From contig NZ_FOYM01000003.1 of assembly GCF_900115975.1 (NCBI RefSeq), positions 102,064 through 166,063 on the forward strand: 64,000 bases of DNA, in the 5' to 3' direction. The translations under genes and the position numbers were made by a program. Below the pieces are notes generated by a model that saw nothing but the letters and a program-made list of their open reading frames with translations, was not told the DNA's origin and did no database searches. This stretch comes from Desulfoscipio geothermicus DSM 3669 (GTDB lineage: Bacteria > Bacillota > Desulfotomaculia > Desulfotomaculales > Desulfallaceae). Shown piece after piece: positions 1 to 7,849 of this stretch; the first letter of the stretch is position 1; every line of letters begins with the position of its first letter.

Positions 1-688
1 GCGCAGCGGCATGACTTTCTCCGAACACTTTAATTTCTTTGCCGCAATCGGGACAGCGCAGGTAACTCATATTTTCCACAAAGCCAAGGATCGGGACGTT
101 CATGTGGTTGGCCATATTGACGGCCTTTTTGACCACCATGTTGGCCAGGTCCTGGGGTGATGTGACAATAATCACGCCGTCCAGCGGCAGCGATTGCATA
201 ACGGTCAAGGGAACGTCGCCCGTGCCCGGCGGCAGGTCCACCACCAGAAAGTCGAGTTTACCCCAGGCCACGTCCGTCCAGAATTGTTTAACGGCGCCGG
301 CGATCACCGGGCCCCGCCAGATGACGGGCTGGTCTTCGCTCTCCAGCAGCAGATTCAGAGACATTACCTTGATCCCGCCATCGGTTTGCTTGGCGAATAC
401 CACATTTCCGTCGTGTTCCGGCCGGCCGCTCAGACCAAACAGCTTGGGAATGCTGGGGCCGGTGATATCAGCGTCCAGTATGCCCACCCGGTACCCCTTG
501 CGGGCCAGGTTCAGCGCCACCAGCGCGGATACGGAAGATTTACCCACACCGCCCTTGCCGCTCATCACAGCGATAACGTGTTTAATTTCATTGTAATCAT
601 TCTGGGGCAGCTTATCGATCCCGCATTTGTCCGGCGAACAGCCCTCAGACTTCTGGTTGCAGGTACTGCATTTTTCGTCTTGTGCCAT
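1..688 (-). CDS. Mrp/NBP35-family P-loop ATPase, iron-sulfur carrier (C-terminus off window)
   Basis: Translated from ATG at 688; the reading frame runs off the left edge, so only the first 229 codons are visible. A cysteine-rich N-terminus (Cys 7, 10, 17, 22) precedes a deviant Walker A, SGKGGVGKSS, at about residues 43-52. It is followed by the DADITGPS switch and a Walker B-like VVDLPPGTGD. Near the window edge a CPDC pair matches the CxxC used by Mrp/NBP35 proteins to hold a bridging Fe-S cluster. The family loads and delivers 4Fe-4S clusters in the cytoplasm. It lies just downstream of two more ATPases of the same superfamily, which suggests a shared Fe-S assembly or metallocofactor role. 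Start supported by a GGGGGAGAGGA-type ribosome site. Confidence 0.9.
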   Translation of the reverse strand, partial: MAQDEKCSTCNQKSEGCSPDKCGIDKLPQNDYNEIKHVIAVMSGKGGVGKSSVSALVALNLARKGYRVGILDADITGPSIPKLFGLSGRPEHDGNVVFAKQTDGGIKVMSLNLLLESEDQPVIWRGPVIAGAVKQFWTDVAWGKLDFLVVDLPPGTGDVPLTVMQSLPLDGVIIVTSPQDLANMVVKKAVNMANHMNVPILGFVENMSYLRCPDCGKEIKVFGESHAAA

Positions 689-753
689 TTTCCTCTCCCC
701 CTGTGTTACTGAAGTATAAGTATCAAATGCCGATTACGGACCATCGATTATAA

Positions 754-1611
754 CTATAAACCCAATTCTTTTTTAACGCAATCCCATAGTGAAATAATGT
801 CATTTACCACCGTACTCGTCATTTTTATGACCGGTTTTTTTTCCAGGGCTGCGGCCATAAAAGCAGGGTCGTAGGGAATCCGGCCCAGCACGGGCACATT
901 CATATCGCGGCAGGTATCTTCCACCGCCCGGCAGTTATCGGGGTTAATATCCCACTTATTTATGCAAACCGCCGCCCGCACGCCGAAATGCGCCGCCAGG
1001 TCAAGCACCCGGACCAGGTCATGCATGGCGGAAAGGGTGGGTTCGGTCACCACCAGGGCCAAATCGGTACCACCCAGCGCGGAGATTACCGGGCAGCCGA
1101 TGCCGGGCGGGCCGTCGGTAATAATTAAATTTCGGCCCGTCTTTTCCGCCAGGTCACGGGCCCTTTGGCGCACCCGGGCCACCAGCTTGCCGGAATTGTC
1201 TTGGGCGACACCCAGGCGGGCGTGCACAAAGGGGCCGTACCTGGTACGGGAAAGGTACCATTCCCCGGCCAGATTCTCCACCGGGCGCATCGCACCGGCG
1301 GGGCAGGCGTGATAGCAAACCAGGCAGCCCTCGCACAAAAGTTTATCCACCGCGCCGCCGCTTACGGCATCATAACGGCATAACGTTTCGCAAAGCCCGC
1401 ACCCGGTGCATTTGGCGGCATTAATTTCCACCCGTGGCATCCCCCAGTATTTTTTTACTTCCATAATTTCCGGTGCCAGCAGGAGATGCAGGTTGGCGGC
1501 ATCAACATCACAGTCCGTTATGACGTGGTTTTCCGCCAGCACGGCGAAAGAAGCTGTAACGCTGGTTTTCCCGGTACCGCCCTTACCGCTGATAACGGTT
1601 ATTTCCTTCAT
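754..1611 (-). CDS. MinD-superfamily ATPase with inserted 2x[4Fe-4S] ferredoxin domain
   Basis: A protein of 285 residues if started at the ATG at 1611, immediately before KEITVISGKGGTGKTS; the frame is open further upstream, but that part overlaps the neighbour and carries no family similarity. The deviant Walker A is near residue 10. Two ferredoxin-type clusters follow (CTGCGLCETLC and CEGCLVCYHACP), then the DGPPGIGCPV switch motif. These ferredoxin-containing MinD-like ATPases often occur in pairs in anaerobes next to NifX/NifB-like proteins and are thought to take part in metallocluster assembly; the exact substrate is unknown. It overlaps the stop of the upstream paralogue by 29 bp, so the two are probably co-translated. 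Confidence 0.9.
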   Translation of the reverse strand: MKEITVISGKGGTGKTSVTASFAVLAENHVITDCDVDAANLHLLLAPEIMEVKKYWGMPRVEINAAKCTGCGLCETLCRYDAVSGGAVDKLLCEGCLVCYHACPAGAMRPVENLAGEWYLSRTRYGPFVHARLGVAQDNSGKLVARVRQRARDLAEKTGRNLIITDGPPGIGCPVISALGGTDLALVVTEPTLSAMHDLVRVLDLAAHFGVRAAVCINKWDINPDNCRAVEDTCRDMNVPVLGRIPYDPAFMAAALEKKPVIKMTSTVVNDIISLWDCVKKELGL

Positions 1612-2455
1612 TGGCCACCAGCTCCCTAATATCCCGGTAAATCCGCCTGAAGGCCTTGTTCCACTTCCCGTCCACCGCGCCCAGCGGTATGCCTCGGGAA
1701 TAAGCCCCGGCAATGTCTTTACTCAGCGGGATCTTCATTAATACGTTTAGTTCATGCTCCCGGCAATACTTTTCAATCAAACACGAGCGTTCACGAGCGC
1801 GGTTTATCAATACCCCACAGGGCACTCCCAGGCTTCTGACCATCTGCACGGCCAAGTCCAGATCATTTAACCCAAAAGAAGTCGGCTCGGCAACCAACAG
1901 GCAAAAGTCGCTGCCGCGCACGGAATGGATGACCGGGCATGATGTACCGGGGGGAGCGTCCAATATAATGATGCCCTGGTCGGTGGAATGCTTTTTTACC
2001 GCATCCACCACGGGCGGGCTCAGCGCCGCCCCGACTTCAAGGCGCCCGCGCGCAAATTTCACGCGCCCGGCAAGACCCTTTTCCACTGTCCCGATTTTCT
2101 TCGGCATCATGGTGACGGCTTCGACGGGGCAGAAATAACGGCAGCCGCCACAGCCATGACAAAACTCGGGGAAAACTATTACCTCGTCACTTGTGGCCAG
2201 CAGGGCGTTAAAGGCGCATAAATCCGCGCATTTCCCGCACCGGGTGCATTTTTGCCGGTCTATTTCCGGCACTTCAATGTATATATTATCGCTTCCAGTG
2301 ATCTGGGGACAAAGAAAAATGTGACCGTTGGGCTCTTCAACGTCACAATCGATAAAAGTAACCTCGCTGCTCATATCCTGCAGGGATAATGCCATGCTTG
2401 TGGCAACGGTGGTTTTTCCGGTGCCGCCCTTGCCGCTGGCTACGGCGATGATCAT
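1583..2455 (-). CDS. MinD-superfamily ATPase with inserted ferredoxin domain (second copy)
   Basis: A 290-residue paralogue of the downstream gene. It has Walker A SGKGGTGKTT at residues 8-17 and two ferredoxin motifs, CTRCGKCADLC and CHGCGGCRYFCP, in the middle of the P-loop domain. DAPPGTSCPV is the switch II/Walker B region. Its ATG overlaps the TGA of the NifX-like gene as ATGA (2452-2455), so it belongs to one operon with 2452-3138. Paired ATPases of this type may act as a heterodimer; that is inference from the arrangement. Confidence 0.9.
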   Translation of the reverse strand: MIIAVASGKGGTGKTTVATSMALSLQDMSSEVTFIDCDVEEPNGHIFLCPQITGSDNIYIEVPEIDRQKCTRCGKCADLCAFNALLATSDEVIVFPEFCHGCGGCRYFCPVEAVTMMPKKIGTVEKGLAGRVKFARGRLEVGAALSPPVVDAVKKHSTDQGIIILDAPPGTSCPVIHSVRGSDFCLLVAEPTSFGLNDLDLAVQMVRSLGVPCGVLINRARERSCLIEKYCREHELNVLMKIPLSKDIAGAYSRGIPLGAVDGKWNKAFRRIYRDIRELVANEGNNRYQR

Positions 2456-2838
2456 GTTGCCAGCCGCTCCGAACGGGTATCGCCCGCATGCTGCCGGGCA
2501 TTGGGCACAGCCAGGGGTTTCATTTGACCGTTCAAATATTTTTCCAGCGTTTCATTTACTGTGGCGGCGACGCCCGTATACACTACAACCCCGCCATTGA
2601 GCATCGCATGCATGGCCTTGGGCCCTACCCTGCCGGTCAAAACCACATCTATGTTGTTCCTGAGCAATAACTGGGTACTCTTCACGCCGGCCCCTTCCGC
2701 GCTTGACCTGGCTGTGTTGGCAATGGATTCCTGCACGTTCCCATGTTCATCAAAAATGACGAACCAGGCGCAACGCCCGAAGCGCTCTTCTGCCGGAGCA
2801 TCGGGGCCGGCCCCGGCAGCACTGATCGCTATCCTCAT
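2452..2838 (-). CDS. NifX/NifB-type dinitrogenase FeMo-cofactor family protein
   Basis: 128 residues. It begins MRIAISAAG and continues with EERFGRCAWFVIFD, a conserved pattern of the NifX/NafY/NifB C-terminal-like superfamily (MTH1175 fold). The later segment VVLTGRVGPKAMHAMLNGGVVVYTG, split here for reading as the G-x-G-PKA region, is also typical. Such small proteins bind Fe-S or Fe-Mo clusters in the cytoplasm. No nif structural genes are in the window, so a role in nitrogen fixation cannot be claimed; pairing with MinD-ferredoxin ATPases is common in anaerobes without nitrogenase. Its ATG directly follows the TAA of the zinc-ribbon gene. Confidence 0.85.
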   Translation of the reverse strand: MRIAISAAGAGPDAPAEERFGRCAWFVIFDEHGNVQESIANTARSSAEGAGVKSTQLLLRNNIDVVLTGRVGPKAMHAMLNGGVVVYTGVAATVNETLEKYLNGQMKPLAVPNARQHAGDTRSERLAT

Positions 2839-3138
2839 TTATACCGCCCTCCGACAGCGTTTTTGCAAACCGCGACCTTGTACGGGCCTGCCGCAAGATT
2901 TCCCCCGCCCCCGGGTCCGACATCCTTTGCCCGGCCCGGGCCCCTGCCCGCTCCCGTAAACAAAGGCGTTATGTTCAACCTGCACACCCGCACCGGTTCC
3001 GCTTTGCTTTTGCCCGCCAATGTGGTCCCTGTACATCCGGCTGCCGCAGTCCGGGCATTTCATGTCCCGACCGCGTTGTTTCGTGCACCAGTTCACCTCA
3101 ATGGTTTTACCGCATTCGGTACAAACAAACCTGCGCAT
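2839..3138 (-). CDS. Small zinc-ribbon protein with Gly/Arg-rich tail
   Basis: 99 residues. The N-terminus carries a four-cysteine ribbon: CTECGKTIEV near residues 5-8 and CPDCGS near 29-32. The C-terminal half is low-complexity (Gly, Arg, Lys, Pro) with several more Cys. It is first in the operon, preceded by a strong AAGGAGGGG site, and is immediately followed by the NifX-like gene with no gap. Zinc-ribbon partners of NifX-like proteins recur in anaerobic genomes but their function is unknown. Confidence 0.75.
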   Translation of the reverse strand: MRRFVCTECGKTIEVNWCTKQRGRDMKCPDCGSRMYRDHIGGQKQSGTGAGVQVEHNAFVYGSGQGPGPGKGCRTRGRGKSCGRPVQGRGLQKRCRRAV

Positions 3139-3171
3139 GCCAAAAACCCCTCCTTGTAGTTATGATCATAT

Positions 3172-3201
3172 GTTCATTTATATATTAGTTTATTTATGAA
3201 C
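3172..3201. promoter_or_regulatory. Imperfect inverted repeat, candidate operator in divergent promoter region
   Basis: GTTCATTTATA at 3172-3182 is mirrored by TATTTATGAAC at 3191-3201, next to the palindrome TATGATCATA at 3161-3170. This lies upstream of the minus-strand Fe-S operon (start 3138) and in the spacer shared with the plus-strand fmdB gene. A repressor-binding site is inferred from symmetry only. Confidence 0.35.
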
Positions 3202-3253
3202 TCTTGTCAACAATAAATCGTTTTATTACCCGATAGCCGGGGGCGAAACTTAT

Positions 3254-3283
3254 TTGACGCGTATCGGCCATTGTTGTTATACT
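3254..3283 (+). promoter_or_regulatory. Sigma-A-type promoter for fmdB-like gene
   Basis: TTGACG (3254-3259) and TATACT (3278-3283) are separated by 18 bp, close to consensus. The first gene downstream starts at 3348. A CCGATA/TATCGG inverted pair (3230-3235 and 3262-3267) flanks the -35 element and could be an operator. Confidence 0.6.
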
Positions 3284-3347
3284 TTAAAAGTGAAACAAGC
3301 AAGGTTTACCCGGCAAACTTTGACTATATCCTGAGGGGATGATAATT

Positions 3348-3596
3348 ATGCCGATTTTCGAGTTTCGGTGCCTGAAATGCGGCAAGCTTTTTGAAAAACT
3401 GTTCATTATCGGCTCGCGCGAAGAGGCTGACATAAAATGCCCCGAATGCGGCGCCGAATCCTTTGAGCGCGTAATCAGTTCAACCAATTATGTTATGGGG
3501 CAGGGCAAGGGCGGCAGCAAGGCAAAGATTTCCACCAAGTCGTGTAGTTCGGGCAATAAGTGCGCATCCTTTGAAATACCCGGTTACGGCGATTAA
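3348..3596 (+). CDS. FmdB-family zinc-ribbon protein
   Basis: 82 residues beginning [17 protein letters not shown], the FmdB signature (usually MPIYEYRC). A second pair, CPECGAE, follows about 20 residues later, completing a four-cysteine zinc ribbon. An ATG nine bases upstream (3339) overlaps the GAGGGG ribosome site, so the ATG at 3348 is preferred. The tail contains SCSSGNKC. FmdB-type proteins are putative regulators or Zn chaperones; function is not settled. The gene precedes the HEAT-like gene by 34 bp, likely in one transcript. Confidence 0.85.
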   Translation: MPIFEFRCLKCGKLFEKLFIIGSREEADIKCPECGAESFERVISSTNYVMGQGKGGSKAKISTKSCSSGNKCASFEIPGYGD

Positions 3597-3630
3597 CGCA
3601 AATAATATAAGAGGAGTTAATTAATCTCCC

Positions 3631-4788
3631 ATGAGCAATTTCCGAAACAGGACCACCACGGGATACACGGCACGGGACGCCAGGGTCAGGCCGACATGCC
3701 CGTTTTGCGGAACAGCCATTGCAAGGCCCAGTGAGCCGGACGTGAAAAGACCGGGGGAAATGCCCGTCGGGTCGTGTTCCTGCGGCGCTGTATACGCATA
3801 TGACGCCACCGGGCACAATTTGGGCGCGGCTTTTTCCGAGGCCCTGGTGTTTGCCTGTAACATGGACTGGGATCTGGCCTGGAACCTGCTGCCCGGAGAG
3901 GACTACCTGGAGGAACTGGTGGAAAACTACGATATGGAGAGCAATTTCATCATACCAACGGGCTCCTACGAGGGCAGACGCGTATCCGGCGCCCTTTATT
4001 TCATCCGGCTGCACAACGATATTCAAGAGGTCACCGGGCAGGGCGTGCAAAAAAGATTGGACAGGTCCAGGCCCGCGGCAGTCACCGGCGATTCAACCTA
4101 CCGGCCCAATGCTGCCAAAACCCTTACCAAAAAGGAAATCGAAGACCTGGTAAGCCGGTATGAATATGCGCCGCTGCTGGAGACAGCCACCCGGGACACA
4201 AAAGTGCTCCGTTATCTGCAACGCCTGCTTTACTCGGGGGACGAGTTGCTCCGCCTGCGAGCGGCGGATATTCTGGGCAAGGTATGCGGCATTATCGCCC
4301 AAACCAGACCGGGGCCTGTCTCCAACCTGATGCAAAGAATGGTTACCTCCGTAACCAATGCCGATTTTGGTTCTTCAAGTTGGGGAGCCGTAGACGCCAT
4401 CGGGGAGATCATCAGCAACGCACCCGACATTTTTGCCGGGTACATTCCCGTCCTGTACCAGTTCCTGGAGGAAGAGCCGGCGCTTCGGCCCGGCGTGCTA
4501 CGTGTGCTGGCCAAGATAGCGGCCCAAAATAACGATCTTATCGACAAATCGCTGGCTTATTTTTTGAAGTATGTACATGCCGACGATCCGGCCACCCGGG
4601 GCTATACCTTGTTGCTCATCGGCAACCTGGGGGCGCGGAACCTGAACCTGGGCGCAGCCGAGGCCAGGGAAGCATTGAACCGTTTGACTGAAGACGGATA
4701 TGAAGTCGGTATATACATGAACGGCTGCATTGAGAAAAGGAGAATCGGCCAACTGGCCGCCGAGGCACTTAAAAAGCTGAAGAAATAA
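3631..4788 (+). CDS. HEAT-like repeat protein with N-terminal zinc-finger-like motif (DVU0298-like)
   Basis: 385 residues. An N-terminal CPFCGTA and a later SCSCGAVYAY form a possible four-cysteine metal site (about residues 24-27 and 50-53). From about residue 170 on it is helical, with repeated LxxLL / adjacent-helix patterns typical of HEAT or PBS-lyase repeats. The layout resembles proteins known as the DVU0298 family from sulfate reducers; that name is from memory. Its place beside the dsr operon supports a sulfate-reducer-specific role, possibly scaffolding, but no enzymatic motif is visible. It is followed by a palindromic bidirectional terminator shared with the convergent operon. Confidence 0.7.
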   Translation: MSNFRNRTTTGYTARDARVRPTCPFCGTAIARPSEPDVKRPGEMPVGSCSCGAVYAYDATGHNLGAAFSEALVFACNMDWDLAWNLLPGEDYLEELVENYDMESNFIIPTGSYEGRRVSGALYFIRLHNDIQEVTGQGVQKRLDRSRPAAVTGDSTYRPNAAKTLTKKEIEDLVSRYEYAPLLETATRDTKVLRYLQRLLYSGDELLRLRAADILGKVCGIIAQTRPGPVSNLMQRMVTSVTNADFGSSSWGAVDAIGEIISNAPDIFAGYIPVLYQFLEEEPALRPGVLRVLAKIAAQNNDLIDKSLAYFLKYVHADDPATRGYTLLLIGNLGARNLNLGAAEAREALNRLTEDGYEVGIYMNGCIEKRRIGQLAAEALKKLKK

Positions 4789-4862
4789 AAAGGGGACAGG
4801 CACCGATTCACAAAACGAATCGGAGCCAGTCCCCTTTTACGGTACCTGTCCCCTTTTTATTC
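4787..4862. repeat. REP-like compound palindrome serving as bidirectional terminator
   Basis: An A-run plus GGGGACAGGCACCGATTC is followed by a 7-nt loop and GAATCGG-A-GCC-A-GTCCCC, then TTTTAC and GGTACCTGTCCCC with a T-run. The first arm can pair with either of two downstream arms, so two alternative hairpins exist. It sits between convergent genes ending at 4788 and 4871. The GGGGACAG core recurs in other palindromes of this window, so it is probably a dispersed REP/MITE-like element. Confidence 0.75.
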
Positions 4863-4870
4863 ACAAAATA

Positions 4871-5500
4871 TCAGACCCCGTCCAACATATTGTCCCCGGG
4901 CGTTTTAAGCGCACTGGCCACGGATACCAGTAGAGACGCCCTTTCGGCATCATTTTTGCCGGCTTTTTCCAAAAGTTTTGTGGATAATCTATAAAGTTCT
5001 TTATATATGCCGTCCAGGTTGAATGCGGGATAGGCCTTGCCCTTTTCAAACCCCGCCTTCCAACAGGCATGAATTTTTCCATTGATGATGGTAGGAATGC
5101 CGTAAACCCGGCAGGTGATGGGCCGGTGGTCATACAGCGAGCATTTTTGCTCATCATTCAGCAGCGGGCACCTGATTCTCTCCCTGGCCATGGCAGCAGC
5201 CGCTTTTTGGGAGTCATCGCCAAGCTCCCGCAGTCTTTTCTGCATTTCCAGAAATTCCTGTTCGAATTTATCCGCCCGGGCGAGAATTTCCCGCCTGCTC
5301 CCTTCATCCAGCGCATTGAAATGTTTATTTAAATAAGCAGATTCAATTAAAAACAGGCCGAAAACCGCATTGCAGCAGTCGGAGCACCGGACGTCACACT
5401 TGATGCAGGGGCCATGTTCTTGCTGCATCTCCTGAAAAGCCTGATCCGCCTTTGCTGCCAGCAGTTCATACTCTTGAAACAGATCCTTGAATTCAGTCAT
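4871..5500 (-). CDS. YkgJ-family cysteine-cluster protein
   Basis: 209 residues from the ATG at 5500 (MTEFKDLFQEYELL). The frame is open further upstream, but those codons lie in the TPR gene in another phase and look random. The cysteine cluster CIKCDVRCSDCC is near residues 34-45. A second block, CPLLNDEQKCSLYDHRP followed by TCRVYG, is the YkgJ (CxxCxxxCC ... CP.L....C..Y..RP..CR) signature proposed to bind Zn or an Fe-S cluster. Overlap of 8 bp with the TPR gene indicates translational coupling, and the gene is last in the dsr transcription unit. Confidence 0.85.
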   Translation of the reverse strand: MTEFKDLFQEYELLAAKADQAFQEMQQEHGPCIKCDVRCSDCCNAVFGLFLIESAYLNKHFNALDEGSRREILARADKFEQEFLEMQKRLRELGDDSQKAAAAMARERIRCPLLNDEQKCSLYDHRPITCRVYGIPTIINGKIHACWKAGFEKGKAYPAFNLDGIYKELYRLSTKLLEKAGKNDAERASLLVSVASALKTPGDNMLDGV

Positions 5501-6122
5501 TTTTAAGATACGGCTCCAGTTCTTTAATAAATTCGGGATGGGGCTTGAAGCCCAGTTCCATGGCCCTGCCCAGGTGCTCGACAGCCTTTTCGTAATCTTG
5601 TTTAAGGTAATAAGCAAAGGCAAGATTGTTTTGCCCCAGAGCAAAATCAGGGGCTATTTCCACCAGTTTTTCTCCAACTTCAACGGCCTTGTCCACGTCA
5701 TCATTTTGCAGGTAAGCGTTTACCAGGTTGCTCCAGGCCTGGGCCATATGCGGGTTCAACTCGATGGCCTTATTCAACGCCTCAATGGCTTCGTCGGTGC
5801 GGGCCATCTGCAGATAGGCGAACCCCATGTTGGCATAGCCCCGGGCATACCGGGGCTCTATCTCCACGGCTTTTTTATTGGCCTGAACCACTTTCTCCAA
5901 ATCCCCCAGTTTAAAATAAATATAGCCCAGGTTGACGCAGGCCTCAAACATACGACCGCTGTTGGATATGGCTTCTTCAAAAAACTCAATGGCTTCTTTG
6001 AACTTTCCCTGTTGCATGAGCGTTACACCCAGGTTGTATTGCGCGTTGGCGCATTCCGGGTTTTCATTTAACAGGTTCACTTGTTCCTGAATGAAATCAT
6101 TGGAATCCTGCGGTGTTTTCAT
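5493..6122 (-). CDS. TPR-repeat protein in dsr operon
   Basis: 209 residues made almost entirely of tetratricopeptide repeats. About five to six 34-residue units are visible, each with the N-x-G/A-x-x-Y and G-x-x-x-x-A pattern (for example AQYNLGVTLMQQGKFKEAI and ACVNLGYIYFKLGDLEKVV). No signal peptide or membrane segment is seen, so it should be a cytoplasmic scaffold. It follows dsrD in the same orientation after a 200-bp repeat-containing spacer. A role connected with sulfite-reductase assembly is inferred only from position. Confidence 0.85.
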   Translation of the reverse strand: MKTPQDSNDFIQEQVNLLNENPECANAQYNLGVTLMQQGKFKEAIEFFEEAISNSGRMFEACVNLGYIYFKLGDLEKVVQANKKAVEIEPRYARGYANMGFAYLQMARTDEAIEALNKAIELNPHMAQAWSNLVNAYLQNDDVDKAVEVGEKLVEIAPDFALGQNNLAFAYYLKQDYEKAVEHLGRAMELGFKPHPEFIKELEPYLKND

Positions 6123-6148
6123 ATTCAGACATTCAGCCTTTCTTTTTA

Positions 6149-6247
6149 GAATTCAGGAGTCAGAATTCAGAACAAATTATATTTATAGTACAGCTACGCA
6201 ATATTTCTTAATTCAATAATCCTGAATTCTGAATTCTGAATTCTGAC
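6149..6247. repeat. GAATTCTGA-type inverted/tandem repeat
   Basis: Left arm AGAATTCAGGAGTCAGAATTC (6149-6169) faces a right arm at 6221-6247 consisting of CCTGAATTCT plus two more GAATTCTGA units. The arms can fold into a long hairpin across about 50 bp. It fills the dsrD-TPR spacer and resembles small dispersed palindromic elements of clostridia. Confidence 0.65.
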
Positions 6248-6277
6248 TACTCATCAATAATATAAAACTCGATTACG

Positions 6278-6311
6278 AAGAGAGGCTGCCGTCCCAATGA
6301 TTAGCAGCCTC
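6278..6311 (-). terminator. Hairpin downstream of dsrD
   Basis: GAGGCTGC (6282-6289) pairs with GCAGCCTC (6304-6311), just after the dsrD stop on the minus strand. The following bases are only moderately U-rich, so this may be a partial terminator or an mRNA-stabilising hairpin reducing readthrough into the TPR gene. Confidence 0.5.
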
Positions 6312-6322
6312 CCAAAATAATT

Positions 6323-6556
6323 TTATTCCGGATCTTCAGTCATGCCCCGGCCCTTGAGACCATACATGGTGCTGCTGCCGGTGGAGAAGTAAATCAAGGT
6401 TCCGTCGTTGATCAGAGCAGTGCAGGCCTTCTTGATCTCCCGCATTTTAGCATCGGGAATAACCTTTTGCACGGCCTTTTCAATATCTTTGAAATAAAAT
6501 TTGGTTTTCTTACTGCTTTCAGCAAACTCCACAATGGCTTTTTTGATATCTTCCAT
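6323..6556 (-). CDS. dsrD: Dissimilatory sulfite reductase-associated protein DsrD
   Basis: 77 residues, the usual length for DsrD. The helical winged-helix-like sequence includes IVEFAESSKKTKFYFKDI and CTALINDGTLIYFSTGS, matching the family. DsrD is a small cytoplasmic protein known to stimulate DsrAB activity in sulfate reducers and is characteristic of the reductive rather than oxidative pathway. It follows dsrB by about 90 bp in the same direction, with a good AAAAGGAGAGAGG ribosome site. Start ATG at 6556. Confidence 0.95.
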   Translation of the reverse strand: MEDIKKAIVEFAESSKKTKFYFKDIEKAVQKVIPDAKMREIKKACTALINDGTLIYFSTGSSTMYGLKGRGMTEDPE

Positions 6557-6582
6557 AAATAAACCTCTCTCCTTTTAAATAC

Positions 6583-6627
6583 GGGGACAGCCCTGATGCA
6601 ATGATTATTCACAACAGGTCTGCCCCC
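6583..6627. repeat. Imperfect palindrome in dsrB-dsrD spacer
   Basis: GGGGACAGCCCTG (6583-6595) is mirrored, with indels, by CAGGTCTGCCCC (6615-6626). It can form a hairpin between dsrB and dsrD in the mRNA and shares the GGGGACAG core with the element at 4787-4862. It may tune dsrD expression or mRNA stability. Confidence 0.5.
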
Positions 6628-6649
6628 ATATATTGATTCTTGATTAAGA

Positions 6650-7837
6650 TTAGTCTATCCCACCAACCGCTTTTGATACATTCCAGGCAGCGTCGGTGTA
6701 TTTAAATTGTGTGCTGGTCCGCCAGGTATCATAGGCCAGGCGGTAGTCGTCAATGAGATGCTCGGTGAATTCCAGACCGCACTTCTCGAAGAATTTCTCC
6801 CAGCCGATACGTTCGGCCCAGTCGCCCAGACGCTCGTACTTGTTGGCGTCCTGTGCGTAGGCGTTGAGGATCTTCTTGACGTCGCGCACCACTTCCGGGA
6901 ACCGCGGGAAGTTGTTCGGCAGCCAGGGCACAACAACTTTGGAGAACTTGGGCGGGCTGATCCGGTTGGACAGCTTGCCGCCGGCCAGAATGGTCACGCC
7001 GTCACCCTCTTTGTCGGAAAGGGGCAGGGCCTGGCACATGGTGTAACAGTTACCGCAGAACATGCAGCGCTCATTCTTGATCTTGACCGTCTTCTTGCCT
7101 TCAGGAGTCTTGTCCGGAGAAATGGCACCCACCGGGCAGGCGGCAATGGCCAGCGGAATTTCGCAGACCTGGCTGATAACGTCATGGTCAATAATGGGCG
7201 GCTTGCGGTGATAACCCAGCAGGGCGATGTCCGAGCAGTGCACGGCGCCGCACATGTTCAGGCAGCAGGCCATGGAAACCCGCACCTTGGCCGGAAGATG
7301 CATGCTCTGAAATTCTTCGAACAGCTCATCCGCGATGGCCTTGACCATGGAAGAAGCGTCAGTGGCCGGGGTATGGCAGTGAATGTAGCCCTGGGTGTGC
7401 ACGATATTGGTTACGCCGGCGCCGGTCCCGCCAATGGGGAACTTGTAGCTGCCGCCGACGAATTTACGGCTTTGCAGGTCTTTCTTCAGGGCATCCAATT
7501 TCTGTTCACTATCCACCAGGAATTCAATGTTGTTACGGGTGGTAAAACGAACATACCCGTCACAATACTTGTCAGCGATTTCGCAGATTTCCCGAACGTG
7601 CTGCACGGTCATAAACCGGGCGCCGCCACATCTGACGGTGTATACTTTATCTCCCGTTTCAGAAACGTGTACCAAAACACCAGGCTCAAGAACTTCGTGG
7701 TAGGCCCAGTTGCCGTAGTTATTCTGGATGACAGGAGGGAAGTACTGCCAGAAGTGCCTTGGTCCCAGGTCGGTAAGCCTGTTCTTTTGAGGATCCTTAG
7801 GATCGTATTTGCCGAGTCTTTCTAAAGATAACGCCAT
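6650..7837 (-). CDS. dsrB: Dissimilatory sulfite reductase beta subunit
   Basis: 395 residues. It carries the siroheme/4Fe-4S region [14 protein letters not shown] (about residues 188-201). A ferredoxin insertion follows, starting CPVGAI and continuing with [13 protein letters not shown]. The N-terminal [14 protein letters not shown] is typical of DsrB. With DsrA it forms the cytoplasmic alpha2beta2 enzyme that reduces sulfite, together with DsrC, which is not in this window. The start is supported by TAGGAGGTTTGTGTA before the ATG. It follows dsrA after only 12 bp, so both subunits come from one message. Confidence 0.98.
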   Translation of the reverse strand: MALSLERLGKYDPKDPQKNRLTDLGPRHFWQYFPPVIQNNYGNWAYHEVLEPGVLVHVSETGDKVYTVRCGGARFMTVQHVREICEIADKYCDGYVRFTTRNNIEFLVDSEQKLDALKKDLQSRKFVGGSYKFPIGGTGAGVTNIVHTQGYIHCHTPATDASSMVKAIADELFEEFQSMHLPAKVRVSMACCLNMCGAVHCSDIALLGYHRKPPIIDHDVISQVCEIPLAIAACPVGAISPDKTPEGKKTVKIKNERCMFCGNCYTMCQALPLSDKEGDGVTILAGGKLSNRISPPKFSKVVVPWLPNNFPRFPEVVRDVKKILNAYAQDANKYERLGDWAERIGWEKFFEKCGLEFTEHLIDDYRLAYDTWRTSTQFKYTDAAWNVSKAVGGID

Positions 7838-7849
7838 TACACAAACCTC

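Noticed and set aside
5501..5644. N-terminal extension of the YkgJ-type protein
   Set aside because: The extra 48 codons lie in another phase of the TPR gene and look random; ATG 5500 fits the family start.
6149..6247. CRISPR-like array
   Set aside because: Units are only about 9 bp, inverted as well as direct, with no unique spacers; no cas genes in the window.
6707..7825. Long plus-strand open frame opposite dsrB
   Set aside because: It is the antisense shadow of dsrB; its translation has no family resemblance, and dsrB is certain on the other strand.
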